Shown here piece after piece: positions 45,508 through 53,595 of a DNA stretch of 64,000 nucleotides; position 1 is the first letter of the stretch, and each line of letters begins with the position of its first letter. Location of the stretch: NCBI GenBank assembly GCA_002069965.1, contig MWCI01000003.1:1-64000 (forward strand), written 5' to 3'. The position numbers and the translations under genes were made by a program. Under the pieces are notes generated by a model. The model ran no database searches. It saw nothing but the letters and a program-made list of their open reading frames with translations, and had not been told where the DNA came from. The DNA comes from Spirochaetes bacterium ADurb.Bin218 (lineage in GTDB: Bacteria > Spirochaetota > UBA4802 > UBA5550).

Positions 45508-45750
45508 TTATTCTAAAAAGTAGATAGCCTGGCTCGGGCAATTGTCAACACAAAGTCCGCAGGAATTACATAAATTATAATTAAAAGTAATATGCTCAGG
45601 CTTACATGGAACAGGGAATTCAATGCAGTATTTTATACATTTTGCACATACTGTATTGAATGATATGGATATTGCATTCCTTGGGCAAATTGTTACACAC
45701 TTGCCGCATCCAGTGCATTTATTTATGTCATTGAAGGGGTATTTTGTCAT
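45508..45750 (-). CDS. Three-motif ferredoxin-type Fe-S protein (80 aa)
   Basis: Two full [4Fe-4S] motifs CTGCGKCVTICP (residues about 12-23) and CNSCGLCVDNCP (about 60-71) flank a middle segment with CAKCIKYC and a further Cys in PCKPEH. The layout is a bacterial dicluster ferredoxin with an insert holding extra cysteines. It follows the 97-residue gene by six bases and is a likely electron donor for the neighbouring Fe-S proteins. Confidence 0.92.
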   Translation of the reverse strand: MTKYPFNDINKCTGCGKCVTICPRNAISISFNTVCAKCIKYCIEFPVPCKPEHITFNYNLCNSCGLCVDNCPSQAIYFLE

Positions 45751-45756
45751 AGTCTT

Positions 45757-46050
45757 TTACCTTGTTTTAATTGTTTCAATGAGTTTAATTTTAGCATTGC
45801 CCTTTTGGTCTCTATAAATTATGCAATATCCTGGAATAATTCCTGCAAGCCTCTCATCAGAGGAACGCAATGCATTAAAGTTAGAATTTTCTAAAAAATT
45901 ACGCAGTAGCTCTAATTTTTCTCCCAGAACTTCACATTCCTTTTCATCATCACAGGTGAGCAATTTTTCTGTTAGTGATTTGAATTCATTTTTTGCAGAG
46001 GTCTCTATGCAATGATCTCCCGTGTATAAAGTGATTATAGTTTCGTCCAT
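45757..46050 (-). CDS. Hypothetical protein in the ORP-like cluster (97 aa)
   Basis: A small mixed protein with CDDEKEC in the middle and a C-terminal strand pair (GYCIIYRDQKGNAKIKLIE). I do not recognise the family. It is separated from the NifX gene upstream by 107 bases with two hairpins, and is followed at six bases by the ferredoxin gene, so the two form a sub-operon. Confidence 0.65.
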   Translation of the reverse strand: MDETIITLYTGDHCIETSAKNEFKSLTEKLLTCDDEKECEVLGEKLELLRNFLENSNFNALRSSDERLAGIIPGYCIIYRDQKGNAKIKLIETIKTR

Positions 46051-46066
46051 AAATATAACCTTATTT

Positions 46067-46104
46067 AGAATTCATTTTAGCCACAATCGGCCAAAATGAA
46101 TTCT
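46067..46104. other. Hairpin between NifX and the ferredoxin sub-operon
   Basis: Sixteen-base arms (46067-46082 and 46089-46104, agaattcatttt with aaaatgaattct, one mismatch inside) and a six-base loop. A second stem tcagc-ttcg-gctga lies at 46137-46150. Neither has a clear T tract on the minus strand; they may be processing or attenuation hairpins. A degenerate ATTGCA-N3-TCAAAT site lies between them at 46114-46128. Confidence 0.6.
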
Positions 46105-46157
46105 ATAGTAATTATTGCAATTTCAAATGATATTTATCAGCTTCGGCTGAAAATTTT

Positions 46158-46496
46158 TTAGTGATCGCAAGTATTTGCACCTGTTACAAGAGAACCATCG
46201 AGAAATTTGTTTACAACATCAGAGGGTTCCAATGCTGGTGCCCCTGTAATAACCTCAACCCCTTTATCTTTAAAGAGACTTATGGCCCTTGCACCCATTC
46301 CACCAGCAAGAACGCATGTAACACCTTTTTCTGAGAGCCATCGAGGCAGTAATCCTGGCTCATGAGGTGGTGGAGTGATTGATGATTGGGATAGTATTTT
46401 TTTATTTTCTCTATCCACATCAAAAAGTATAAATTGCTCACAATGCCCAAAATGCATACAAAGCCTGTTATCGGCTACTGGAACAGCTATTTTCAT
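46158..46496 (-). CDS. NifX/NifB-type cofactor-binding protein 1 (112 aa)
   Basis: The dinitrogenase Fe-Mo cofactor fold (RNase H-like): MKIAVPVADNRLCMHFGHCE, VLAGGMGARAISLFKDKGVE and a C-terminal TGANTCDH tail. The internal CMHFGHC and the terminal Cys and His could bind a metal cluster. This family includes the ORP protein of Desulfovibrio. It overlaps the Mrp gene by four bases. Confidence 0.92.
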   Translation of the reverse strand: MKIAVPVADNRLCMHFGHCEQFILFDVDRENKKILSQSSITPPPHEPGLLPRWLSEKGVTCVLAGGMGARAISLFKDKGVEVITGAPALEPSDVVNKFLDGSLVTGANTCDH

Positions 46497-47359
46497 TTAT
46501 TGCCTCCGTTTATTATTTTTTCTACTATTTCATTAAATTTTTTTTGCGCCTCTGTTGCGTTTGAGGAAGAAGCGCTAAGATGAGGAAAGCCATTATCCCC
46601 ACTGTCAACAATTCTTGGTTCCAGAGGAATAGCTCCCAGAAAAGGAATTCCCATATCCTGTGCCATGGACTTTCCTCCTCCTGTTTTGAATATCTCTGTG
46701 AGATTACCACAGTGTGGGCAAATAAAGCCACTCATGTTTTCAACTACACCAATGATTGGCATATTTACCTGTCTGCAAAAGGTAACTGATTTTCTTACAT
46801 CTGCCAGTGCAACATCTTGAGGTGTTGTTACAATTACTGCACCATCTGGTTCAGGGATAAGCTGGCATACAGAGAGAGGCTCATCACCTGTTCCTGGAGG
46901 TGAGTCTACTATTAAGTAATCAAGGTCATCCCATAAAACGTCTGTTAAAAATTGTTTAATTACCCCATATTTAAGAGGTCCCCTCCATATAACAGCTTGA
47001 TCTTTGTCTGGCATTAAAAATCCAACAGACATCACCTTAAGATATTCATTGTAGATTATAGGCAATATCGTTTTATCTCCTGTGCCTGTTGCCATCATGC
47101 CTTCTATCCCCAGAAGTTTTGGAATGCTTGGACCATGGACGTCAATATCCAGAAGGCCTGTTTTGAACTTTTTTTCTGCAAGAGCAACCGCTAAATTTAC
47201 AGCTACAGTGCTTTTGCCAACACCTCCTTTGCCAGAAAGGACAACTATCTTGTGCTTAATTTTTGACATATTATGTTTGAGGAGCTCTTCTTCATTTGCT
47301 GCTTTCTGGTTAGTGTTTCCGTAAGAGCAAGATGATACTTTTGGATTGTTCTGTGTCAT
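46493..47359 (-). CDS. mrp: Mrp/NBP35-family Fe-S carrier ATPase (288 aa)
   Basis: Deviant Walker A VVLSGKGGVGKSTVAVN, the LDIDVHGPSIPKLLG switch, and the C-terminal CPHCGNLTEIF motif (CPHC) that bridges an Fe-S cluster. N-terminal Cys residues are present (SSCSYGN). It is the cluster-carrier ATPase of the ORP-like operon. Family members load Fe-S clusters on target proteins. Confidence 0.95.
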   Translation of the reverse strand: MTQNNPKVSSCSYGNTNQKAANEEELLKHNMSKIKHKIVVLSGKGGVGKSTVAVNLAVALAEKKFKTGLLDIDVHGPSIPKLLGIEGMMATGTGDKTILPIIYNEYLKVMSVGFLMPDKDQAVIWRGPLKYGVIKQFLTDVLWDDLDYLIVDSPPGTGDEPLSVCQLIPEPDGAVIVTTPQDVALADVRKSVTFCRQVNMPIIGVVENMSGFICPHCGNLTEIFKTGGGKSMAQDMGIPFLGAIPLEPRIVDSGDNGFPHLSASSSNATEAQKKFNEIVEKIINGGNK

Positions 47360-47387
47360 CTTAAAATTCTCCTTGTTTTATTAAAAG

Positions 47388-48257
47388 TTATATCTGCTTA
47401 AATACTTTTTCCCATAATTCAATGATAGCATTTGCTGCCTGAGAGTCTTTCAGCTCAATTACAGCTTTGCCCATTATCTGCGCCTCTGTAACTGCTTTAT
47501 CGTAAGGTATTTGTCCAAGAAAATGGAGTTCATTTTCTTCACAAAAATTTTTTATTTCCTGAGTCTTTTCCATGTTTATATCGTATTTGTTAACGCAGAG
47601 TCCACATTTTACTCTGAAGTGTTGAGCCAGATTAAAAACACGCTTCAAATCGTGCAGGCCAGATACCGTTGGTTCTGTTACAATCAAAAGGAATGTTGCT
47701 CCAGTAATTGATGCTATTACAGGACAGCCTATGCCTGGTGAGCCATCTGTGATTATTAGCTGAAGACCTTTTTCTGTTGCTATTTCCCTGGCTTTTTTTC
47801 TAATCAAAGTAACTAATTTGCCTGAATTTCCTTCTGCTATGTTTAGCTTAGCATGAACAAAGGGACCGTATTCAGTCTCAGATATAAAATATTTTCCTGA
47901 TTCATGATCAACCATTTCTATTGCCTGCTCCGGGCAAAATTCACTGCACAGAGCGCAACCCTCACAGAATGTTTTTTCAATATAAAATTGATTATCCTTT
48001 TGTTCTATTGCATCAAATCTGCACAGACTTTTACATTTACCACAGCCTGAGCACAGCTTATTGTTTATATATCCTTTTTTGCCATCGCTAAAGGATTCTT
48101 CTTTTAATATTCTATGATTTAAAACCAGATGAAGATCTGCTGCGTCAACATCGCAATCTGTTATAACCTTGCTTTGCGCAAGTCTTGCGAAGGAGGCAGT
48201 CAAACTTGTTTTTCCTGTGCCACCTTTACCACTTACTATTACCAATTCTTTGATCAT
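47388..48257 (-). CDS. MinD-superfamily ATPase with inserted ferredoxin domain, copy 1 (289 aa)
   Basis: A deviant Walker A (VVIVSGKGGTGKTSLT region near residue 6) is followed by a 2x[4Fe-4S] ferredoxin insert (CSGCGKCKSLCRF, CEGCALCSEFCPEQAI at about 65-115) and the rest of the MinD fold (ITDGSPGIGCPV). This is the paired ATPase type of ORP clusters. It starts by four-base overlap with the second copy. Confidence 0.94.
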   Translation of the reverse strand: MIKELVIVSGKGGTGKTSLTASFARLAQSKVITDCDVDAADLHLVLNHRILKEESFSDGKKGYINNKLCSGCGKCKSLCRFDAIEQKDNQFYIEKTFCEGCALCSEFCPEQAIEMVDHESGKYFISETEYGPFVHAKLNIAEGNSGKLVTLIRKKAREIATEKGLQLIITDGSPGIGCPVIASITGATFLLIVTEPTVSGLHDLKRVFNLAQHFRVKCGLCVNKYDINMEKTQEIKNFCEENELHFLGQIPYDKAVTEAQIMGKAVIELKDSQAANAIIELWEKVFKQI

Positions 48258-49111
48258 GAATTATAGATTCTCCTGAAATTTTTTATGTGGTTAATTATTT
48301 CTTTGAACTGAGCGTTATATTTTTCTTTCACAACAGATATAAATTCACCTTTTGAGTAGTTTTCTGCAATTTCTCTATCCTCCGGGATTGCTCCAATTAT
48401 GGGAATATTCACTTGCTTGCAAAGGTCTTTTATGAGATAATCGCTTTTTGAGGATTTATTTATCACAACGGCAGATGGAATCTTAAGAGCTCTGGCCATT
48501 TCAATAGCCAGAGATAAATCGTTTAGCCCAAAAAGAGTAGGCTCTGTGACAAGGATAAGGAAATTTGCCTCCCTGACAGATTCTATAACAGGGCAGGAGG
48601 TTCCTGGAGGGGAATCTATTATTCTAATATCAGCATCAATAAAGTTTTCTTTTACCTGACGTATTACAGGGGGGGACATAGCCTCTCCTATATTAAGTTT
48701 TCCTCCAGCAAAAAATAGATTATCCTTTTGAGAGATTTCTATTTTAGCAGTCTCTCTTGCTATTTCTTTAATGGCCTTTTCGGGGCATATAAGAGTGCAT
48801 CCCCCACAGGAATGGCACATCTCAGGGAAAAAGAGAGGCTTGCCCTTTACTAAAACTATTGCACTGAATTGACAAATCCTTTCGCATTCTCCACATGCAG
48901 AACATAGAGATTTGTCAATATAGGGAACCATAACATTACAGGATTTTTCTTCTTGAATCTTTAAATTTAAAAATAGATTTACATTTGGCTCTTCAACGTC
49001 GCAGTCAAGAATTGCCACTTTGAGATTTTTTTCTTTAAAAAAATAGGCCAGAGAAAGAGCAATGGTTGTTTTCCCTGTGCCACCTTTACCGCTTGCTACT
49101 GCTATTTGCAC
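48254..49111 (-). CDS. MinD-superfamily ATPase with inserted ferredoxin domain, copy 2 (285 aa)
   Basis: Same architecture as the next gene: MQIAVASGKGGTGKTT at the start, DCDVEEPN switch, ferredoxin insert (CSACGECERICQF, CHSCGGCTLICPEKAI at about 66-112), then IIDSPPGTSCPVI. The two copies probably form a heterodimer, as known for the ORP complex. It overlaps the radical SAM gene by 26 bases at its start. Confidence 0.94.
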   Translation of the reverse strand: MQIAVASGKGGTGKTTIALSLAYFFKEKNLKVAILDCDVEEPNVNLFLNLKIQEEKSCNVMVPYIDKSLCSACGECERICQFSAIVLVKGKPLFFPEMCHSCGGCTLICPEKAIKEIARETAKIEISQKDNLFFAGGKLNIGEAMSPPVIRQVKENFIDADIRIIDSPPGTSCPVIESVREANFLILVTEPTLFGLNDLSLAIEMARALKIPSAVVINKSSKSDYLIKDLCKQVNIPIIGAIPEDREIAENYSKGEFISVVKEKYNAQFKEIINHIKNFRRIYNS

Positions 49112-50243
49112 TTGTTAACTCCTTGATTATTCCAAGATCGTACATCTTTTTACATACCATGCAACCTCTGTATGCAACAGAGAGCTTTGTCTCCTTTGAA
49201 TAGAGATAGCTCAGCTTATCCCTGCACTCAGATGAGAGCTCTTCTTTATGTTCATCAACAGCGCTTAAAATTCCCTCAGCTCTTATACATTTTAATACAT
49301 CATAATTTTCGATAAAATCAGAGATGGTTCCTTCTCTCATTTCTCCAACGTTACAGAGAGTAAATTCTGGATCATCTTTAAAGGGTAGGCAATAGTGCCA
49401 CCTATCATCAATAAATGGACTATCTCCACAGTGAGAGTAAAGTGAAAGCAGATCAATCAGTGAAGAGTTAGGGAATGTGTCAAAATCCCTTTCAGAAATC
49501 TTTAGCTTCTGGATAACATCATTTTTAAAGTGAGGCAAAAATGATCCAAGGCTCTCTTTATCATTCCCATAAAGAGAAAGGGAAGGGCATATATCCTCAA
49601 ATTCTTCACCATCACCAAGAGGAGCAAGGGGAACTACTCTCTGTAAAACATTGGGATATATTTTTTTTAAGATATCACTTGTATTGTCATCAACACCTAT
49701 AGTTACAAGTATCACTGGAATGATTTTCATCTTGGGTTCTTTACTTACAGTTATGAGATTATCCAGAGCAATATATCCATTGTCAGAGAGATTTTCCTGA
49801 TACTGAGAAATACTTATCCCCACTATTAAAGGTTTTTCTATCTGAGATGATATTTTTTTAAAGAAATCTCTGGTGAAGCTTAGATCCTCAAAAACCTTAC
49901 CATTTGTTGGCATAGATACTGTTTCTATTATATTCAATTTGAAAAGATTGATTATGGCATCGGTTATATCCATTTCATTATCTTTCCAAATGGTGGGCTC
50001 TCCCCCTGTTACAAACTGATATTTGATTAAGTTGCTTTCACTTAAGCGTTGTAAATCAATCAGGTAACTTTTAAAACATTCATAACTCATCTTATAGTGA
50101 TAGCTATTGGCTTCCCTGAGGCAGCCTTTGCATTGCTTATTACAAGTATTTGTTATTTGCAATGCTGGATATAATGTTGTCCAGGGTTTTGTGTTTCTTT
50201 TGCCCTTTATTACCTGGGCGTAGTTATAAAGTCTCTTTAACAC
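49086..50243 (-). CDS. Radical SAM protein with extra C-terminal cysteines, in the ORP-like cluster (385 aa)
   Basis: The radical SAM motif CNKQCKGC lies near residue 34, with TGGEPTIW as the glycine-rich loop. The C-terminal third has further cysteines: HCGDSPF, HYCLPF, TLCNVGE, and GCMVCKKMYDLG, which could ligate auxiliary clusters as in SPASM-type enzymes. It is followed with overlap by the MinD pair. Its place among cofactor-type proteins suggests a step in metal-cofactor or peptide modification, which is inference. Start ATG 50243 has only a modest ribosome site. Confidence 0.85.
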   Translation of the reverse strand: MLKRLYNYAQVIKGKRNTKPWTTLYPALQITNTCNKQCKGCLREANSYHYKMSYECFKSYLIDLQRLSESNLIKYQFVTGGEPTIWKDNEMDITDAIINLFKLNIIETVSMPTNGKVFEDLSFTRDFFKKISSQIEKPLIVGISISQYQENLSDNGYIALDNLITVSKEPKMKIIPVILVTIGVDDNTSDILKKIYPNVLQRVVPLAPLGDGEEFEDICPSLSLYGNDKESLGSFLPHFKNDVIQKLKISERDFDTFPNSSLIDLLSLYSHCGDSPFIDDRWHYCLPFKDDPEFTLCNVGEMREGTISDFIENYDVLKCIRAEGILSAVDEHKEELSSECRDKLSYLYSKETKLSVAYRGCMVCKKMYDLGIIKELTSANSSSKR

Positions 50244-50316
50244 CTGTCTTCCTCTTAAATTATATTTAACTTACAATAAATATTCTTTATATTTGTGCTA
50301 AGCTTAACCATAGCGT

Positions 50317-51150
50317 TTAAAATTCAAAAATACGTCCAACAGAGGCATCGCTAAATTTTTCACCAAAGATATTTGCAAGTCTATGGGCAATGCGCAGACC
50401 AGTGCAATGGGACACTGCAATTTTCTGGACATTATATTTTTTTAGCGATCTTAGGGTTTTTTCCACATAGTCCTCTGGAGCACTATCAAGGTGAGTGCCA
50501 CCTATTACAGCAAAGAATTCACTGTGATTGCTTTTTGAACTGAGCTCATCAAGTATTTCTACAATTCCAGAATGAGCACATCCAAGTAAAACAACTGGGC
50601 CAGAGCTTGTCTCCAGAAGAAGAGAAAGGTCATCAGAAAAAGGATCTGGTGCTATATCATCATTGTTTTTTCTCATCAAAAGCTTATCCCACGGTCTCCA
50701 TCCTTCACTGTGATGGATGTTGGAAATTGTAAACATTCCATCTGCAATTTTTTCAAAACCATCTGTCTCTATAAACTCTGCACCATTTTCTTCATATAGT
50801 GATTTATCATGGGGAAATCCAATAGCTCTTTCCATGCCATTGGGTAACTTTGCGCATTTGGTCAAAAATGCATCGGGATGAAGATATACAGGAAGAGTCT
50901 CTTTTCTTTCTTTGAGTATAGATAATAATCCTCCAGTGTGATCGTAGTGACCATGGCTCAGGATAACCCTTTTTATTGAATTTATGTCTTTCCCCAAAAG
51001 TTTTAGGTTGTGGACAACTCCAAGCCCCTGTCCTGTATCAAAAAGAGTATTTCCCTCTTCTCTTTCTATAAAAAACGAAAGCCCATGCTCCCCAATAACA
51101 GGGAATGGAATCTGGACGCTGTTTTCACATATAACAGTTATTTTGGTCAT
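50317..51150 (-). CDS. Metallo-beta-lactamase-fold hydrolase, COG1237-like (277 aa)
   Basis: The metal motif LSHGHYDHTGGL, an FDTGQG strand before it and a C-terminal SHCTG place it in the lactamase fold, close to the COG1237 type that acts on phosphorylated pterin-like compounds. The ATG at 51150 follows AAGGAGAT; an upstream frame start is less likely. COG1237 genes often sit next to NifX and Mrp genes. Confidence 0.88.
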   Translation of the reverse strand: MTKITVICENSVQIPFPVIGEHGLSFFIEREEGNTLFDTGQGLGVVHNLKLLGKDINSIKRVILSHGHYDHTGGLLSILKERKETLPVYLHPDAFLTKCAKLPNGMERAIGFPHDKSLYEENGAEFIETDGFEKIADGMFTISNIHHSEGWRPWDKLLMRKNNDDIAPDPFSDDLSLLLETSSGPVVLLGCAHSGIVEILDELSSKSNHSEFFAVIGGTHLDSAPEDYVEKTLRSLKKYNVQKIAVSHCTGLRIAHRLANIFGEKFSDASVGRIFEF

Positions 51151-51170
51151 AAATATCTCCTTCTGAAATT

Positions 51171-51530
51171 TCACCAGTGAGCTTCAACATTAGCATCTTC
51201 ACATTGAGTAAGCTTCCCCTCTATGAAGTCATTGATGGCCTCCTGAATTGTTTTGCTGTTAGATAGAAATATTTTAATTCCTGCAGCGGTTAAAGCGGCA
51301 AAGGCCTTTGGGCCAACATTTCCTGTTATCAAAATATCCGCACCTGAATCTATTATGTTTTTTGCAGATTGAATACCAGCGCCTTGAGATGAGTTTAGGT
51401 TTTGACTATTGTCTTTATATTCAAAGTTTTTGGTATCTGTGTCGTAGATAATAAATCCCTTTGCTCTGCCAAATCTACTATCCATTTGAGATTCAAGCCT
51501 TTTGTCTTCTGCAGTTATTGCAATTTTCAT
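51171..51530 (-). CDS. NifX/NifB-type cofactor-binding protein 2 (119 aa)
   Basis: The family fold is clear: MKIAITAEDKRLESQMDSRF, then GADILITGNVGPKAFAALTA and a tail with CEDANVEAHW. It lacks the His/Cys-rich loop of copy 1 but keeps a terminal Cys and His. It overlaps copy 3 by four bases. Confidence 0.92.
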   Translation of the reverse strand: MKIAITAEDKRLESQMDSRFGRAKGFIIYDTDTKNFEYKDNSQNLNSSQGAGIQSAKNIIDSGADILITGNVGPKAFAALTAAGIKIFLSNSKTIQEAINDFIEGKLTQCEDANVEAHW

Positions 51531-51949
51531 TTATTTATCTCCTTACTGGAATTTTTATTTAATGCAGAATTTTTTTCTCTGCAACAGTTTCGTCCCTTTG
51601 TTTGCATGGAGCATTTGTTGATTGATGCCCTACATGGATGTAATTTATTTTTAATGTAAAGATCTATAATCTCCTCAATGGCTCCGCTATTCCATGGGTA
51701 GTGTTTTATCCCAGAATCGATTATCATCTCTGATATAAATCTACTTACAGCACCGCTTATAAGGACAGTGACACCCATCTCTTTTAGTCTTGCAATTCGC
51801 AATGAGCAGCTTTCAAGATCGAGGTTTATGGTAATGCTTTGAGTGATGGAATTTTCGCTTATCTCAAATATGATAAAGCGTTTTGCCTCATCTAAAAGAG
51901 GGGATATTCGATCTTGAAATATTGGTATTGCAACTAATTCATTGTTCAT
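51527..51949 (-). CDS. NifX-like protein 3 with Cys-rich tail, first gene of the sigma-54 operon (140 aa)
   Basis: The N-terminus MNNELVAIPIFQDRISPLLD matches the NifX-family start, followed by GVTVLISGAVSRFISEMI. The C-terminal 40 residues carry five Cys (HPCR, NKCSMQ, GRNCCRE) and a basic Asn-rich end. No Shine-Dalgarno precedes the ATG, and the predicted transcript start is only about three bases upstream, so translation may be near-leaderless. Confidence 0.85.
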   Translation of the reverse strand: MNNELVAIPIFQDRISPLLDEAKRFIIFEISENSITQSITINLDLESCSLRIARLKEMGVTVLISGAVSRFISEMIIDSGIKHYPWNSGAIEEIIDLYIKNKLHPCRASINKCSMQTKGRNCCREKNSALNKNSSKEINK

Positions 51950-51962
51950 ATTTATTTATATA

Positions 51963-51978
51963 AGCAATATTTGTGCCA
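51963..51978 (-). promoter_or_regulatory. Sigma-54 promoter of the ORP-like operon
   Basis: On the minus strand the sequence is TGGCAC-AAATA-TTGCT, a perfect -24/-12 element (TGGCAC-N5-TTGC). The -12 C is at 51964, placing the start of transcription near 51952. Confidence 0.92.
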
Positions 51979-52239
51979 AATTTTTATTTAATTGCAAAAT
52001 AATTTTCTAAAATACTTTTTGCTTTAAAATAATAAAGCATATATGCTGCTTTTGAGGATTTAGTGAATATAAAGGATTTTTTGTTTGAAAATTTAAGGGA
52101 TAGGCAAAGATTTTAAGATATAAATAGAATCAATATTATTTTTTTATTCTTTTATAATGTTTAAAAATAAAACTTTTATTCATTGTCAATTGGAAGGATA
52201 TATTAATTTTTTGATTTTTCTATTTTTACGATGGTTTTA

Positions 52240-52254
52240 ATTGCAATTTGCAAT
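52240..52254. promoter_or_regulatory. Upstream activator site 1
   Basis: A 15-base palindrome ATTGCA-ATT-TGCAAT. It shares its arms with the site at 52271-52285 and lies about 275 bases upstream of the sigma-54 promoter, the expected range for an enhancer-binding protein. Confidence 0.8.
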
Positions 52255-52270
52255 ACTTGTTTTTTATTAT

Positions 52271-52285
52271 ATTGCATATTGCAAT
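52271..52285. promoter_or_regulatory. Upstream activator site 2
   Basis: A second palindrome ATTGCA-TAT-TGCAAT, 31 bases centre to centre from site 1 (about three helical turns), directly adjacent to the stop codon of the activator gene. The rest of 51979-52239 is AT-rich with no gene and one lone ATTGCA half-site at 51991. Confidence 0.8.
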
Positions 52286-52287
52286 AG

Positions 52288-53592
52288 TTATTCCATGTTG
52301 TATTTTTTCATTTTTCGCCATAGTGTTGATGAATTTATTCCAAGGGCTTGAGCTGTCTTTAATTTGTTGCCATTAAATTTACTAAGAGCCTTTGCTATAT
52401 ATATTTTTTCCATCTCCTCAAGGTTTTCTGAACCAGTGAGTGTATCTTCTATTGCTCTGAGATATTGAGGAAGATGTTTTGTGTTTATATAAGCCTCACG
52501 ACATAGGACAAAGGCATGTTCAATAATATTTTCCAGTTCCCTTACGTTTCCAGGAAAGTTATAGTTCATAAGGATATTCATGACCTCATCAGTGACTCCT
52601 TCTATATTTTTCCCTTTTATATAGTTAAATTTTTTTATAAAGTGAGATATAAGCAAAGGAATATCCTCTCTTCTTGCAGAAAGGGGCGGTAGCTTTATAT
52701 TGATTACATTTAATCTGTAGAAGAGATCCTCTCGAAAGAGTCCTTTTTTTACTTCATCTGAAAGATTTTTGTTTGTTGCAGCAATTATTCTCACATTTGA
52801 TTTTACTGGATTTAGTCCTCCCAGTGGTTCATACTCTCTTTCCTGGATAAAACGAAGCAACTTTGCCTGGATAGCAGGCGAGATCTCTCCTATTTCGTCA
52901 AGAAACAGTGTTCCTTTTTCTGCCAGAGCTATTTTGCCCAATTTATCTTTTTTGGCATCAGTAAAAGCTCCAGACTTATAACCAAAGAGTTCAGACTCAA
53001 GCAAATTGTCAGGCACAGCTGCACAGTTTATAGCAACGAGAGGTCTGGATTTTCTTCCACTAAGATTGTGAATGGCCCGTGCTATAAGTTCTTTCCCTGT
53101 GCCACTTGCTCCTTCTATTAAAACAGTGCTGTCACTTACAGCAATATCTGGCAGTATTGAAAAGAGCTCTTTAAATTCCTTGCTTTTGCTTATGATGTCA
53201 TTAAAGCTATAGTTTGATTCTATTTCCTTTCTTAGATGCTCAATTTCAGATATATCTCGGAATGTCTCGACCCCGCCAATGATTTCTCCAGATTCATTTT
53301 TTAGCAGTGCAGTGCTTATATTTATTGGTATTATCTCACCAATGGAATTTACAATGTAGACAGTTTTGTTAACAATATTTCTTCCAGTGTTTATAGTTTC
53401 TCTAAGAGCACAGGAGTGCTCACAAATACTTGCATGGAAAACTTCAAAGCATAGCTTTCCGACAGCCTCTTGGGGGCTAATCTTTAATATATCAGCTGCA
53501 GCCTTATTTATGTAGGTAATTTTAAAGTCCAGATTAATAGTAAATACGCCATCAGCAATGCTGTCCAGTATGATCTCTTGATTGCTTAACAT
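52288..53592 (-). CDS. PAS-AAA-Fis sigma-54-dependent activator (434 aa)
   Basis: Residues 1-120 are a PAS domain with a Cys cluster (CFEVFHASICEHSCAL), a possible redox or metal sensor. The AAA+ domain has Walker A EGASGTGKELIAR, the loop GAFTDA (a variant of GAFTGA) and Walker B TLFLDEIGE. The last 45 residues are a Fis-type helix-turn-helix (FNGNKLKTAQALGINSSTLW). It starts three bases after the RelA-TPR stop, so the two are coupled. It probably activates the divergent-in-function but same-strand ORP operon ahead through the two palindromes. Confidence 0.95.
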   Translation of the reverse strand: MLSNQEIILDSIADGVFTINLDFKITYINKAAADILKISPQEAVGKLCFEVFHASICEHSCALRETINTGRNIVNKTVYIVNSIGEIIPINISTALLKNESGEIIGGVETFRDISEIEHLRKEIESNYSFNDIISKSKEFKELFSILPDIAVSDSTVLIEGASGTGKELIARAIHNLSGRKSRPLVAINCAAVPDNLLESELFGYKSGAFTDAKKDKLGKIALAEKGTLFLDEIGEISPAIQAKLLRFIQEREYEPLGGLNPVKSNVRIIAATNKNLSDEVKKGLFREDLFYRLNVINIKLPPLSARREDIPLLISHFIKKFNYIKGKNIEGVTDEVMNILMNYNFPGNVRELENIIEHAFVLCREAYINTKHLPQYLRAIEDTLTGSENLEEMEKIYIAKALSKFNGNKLKTAQALGINSSTLWRKMKKYNME

Positions 53593-53595
53593 TGA

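Noticed and set aside
46067-46104. Second sigma-54 promoter for the ferredoxin sub-operon
   Set aside because: The minus-strand TGGCC...GGCT string has the wrong GG to GC spacing.
45508-51949. Nitrogenase cofactor operon
   Set aside because: NifX and NifB-type domains are present but there is no nifH, nifD, nifK, nifE or nifN; the gene set matches the ORP type instead.
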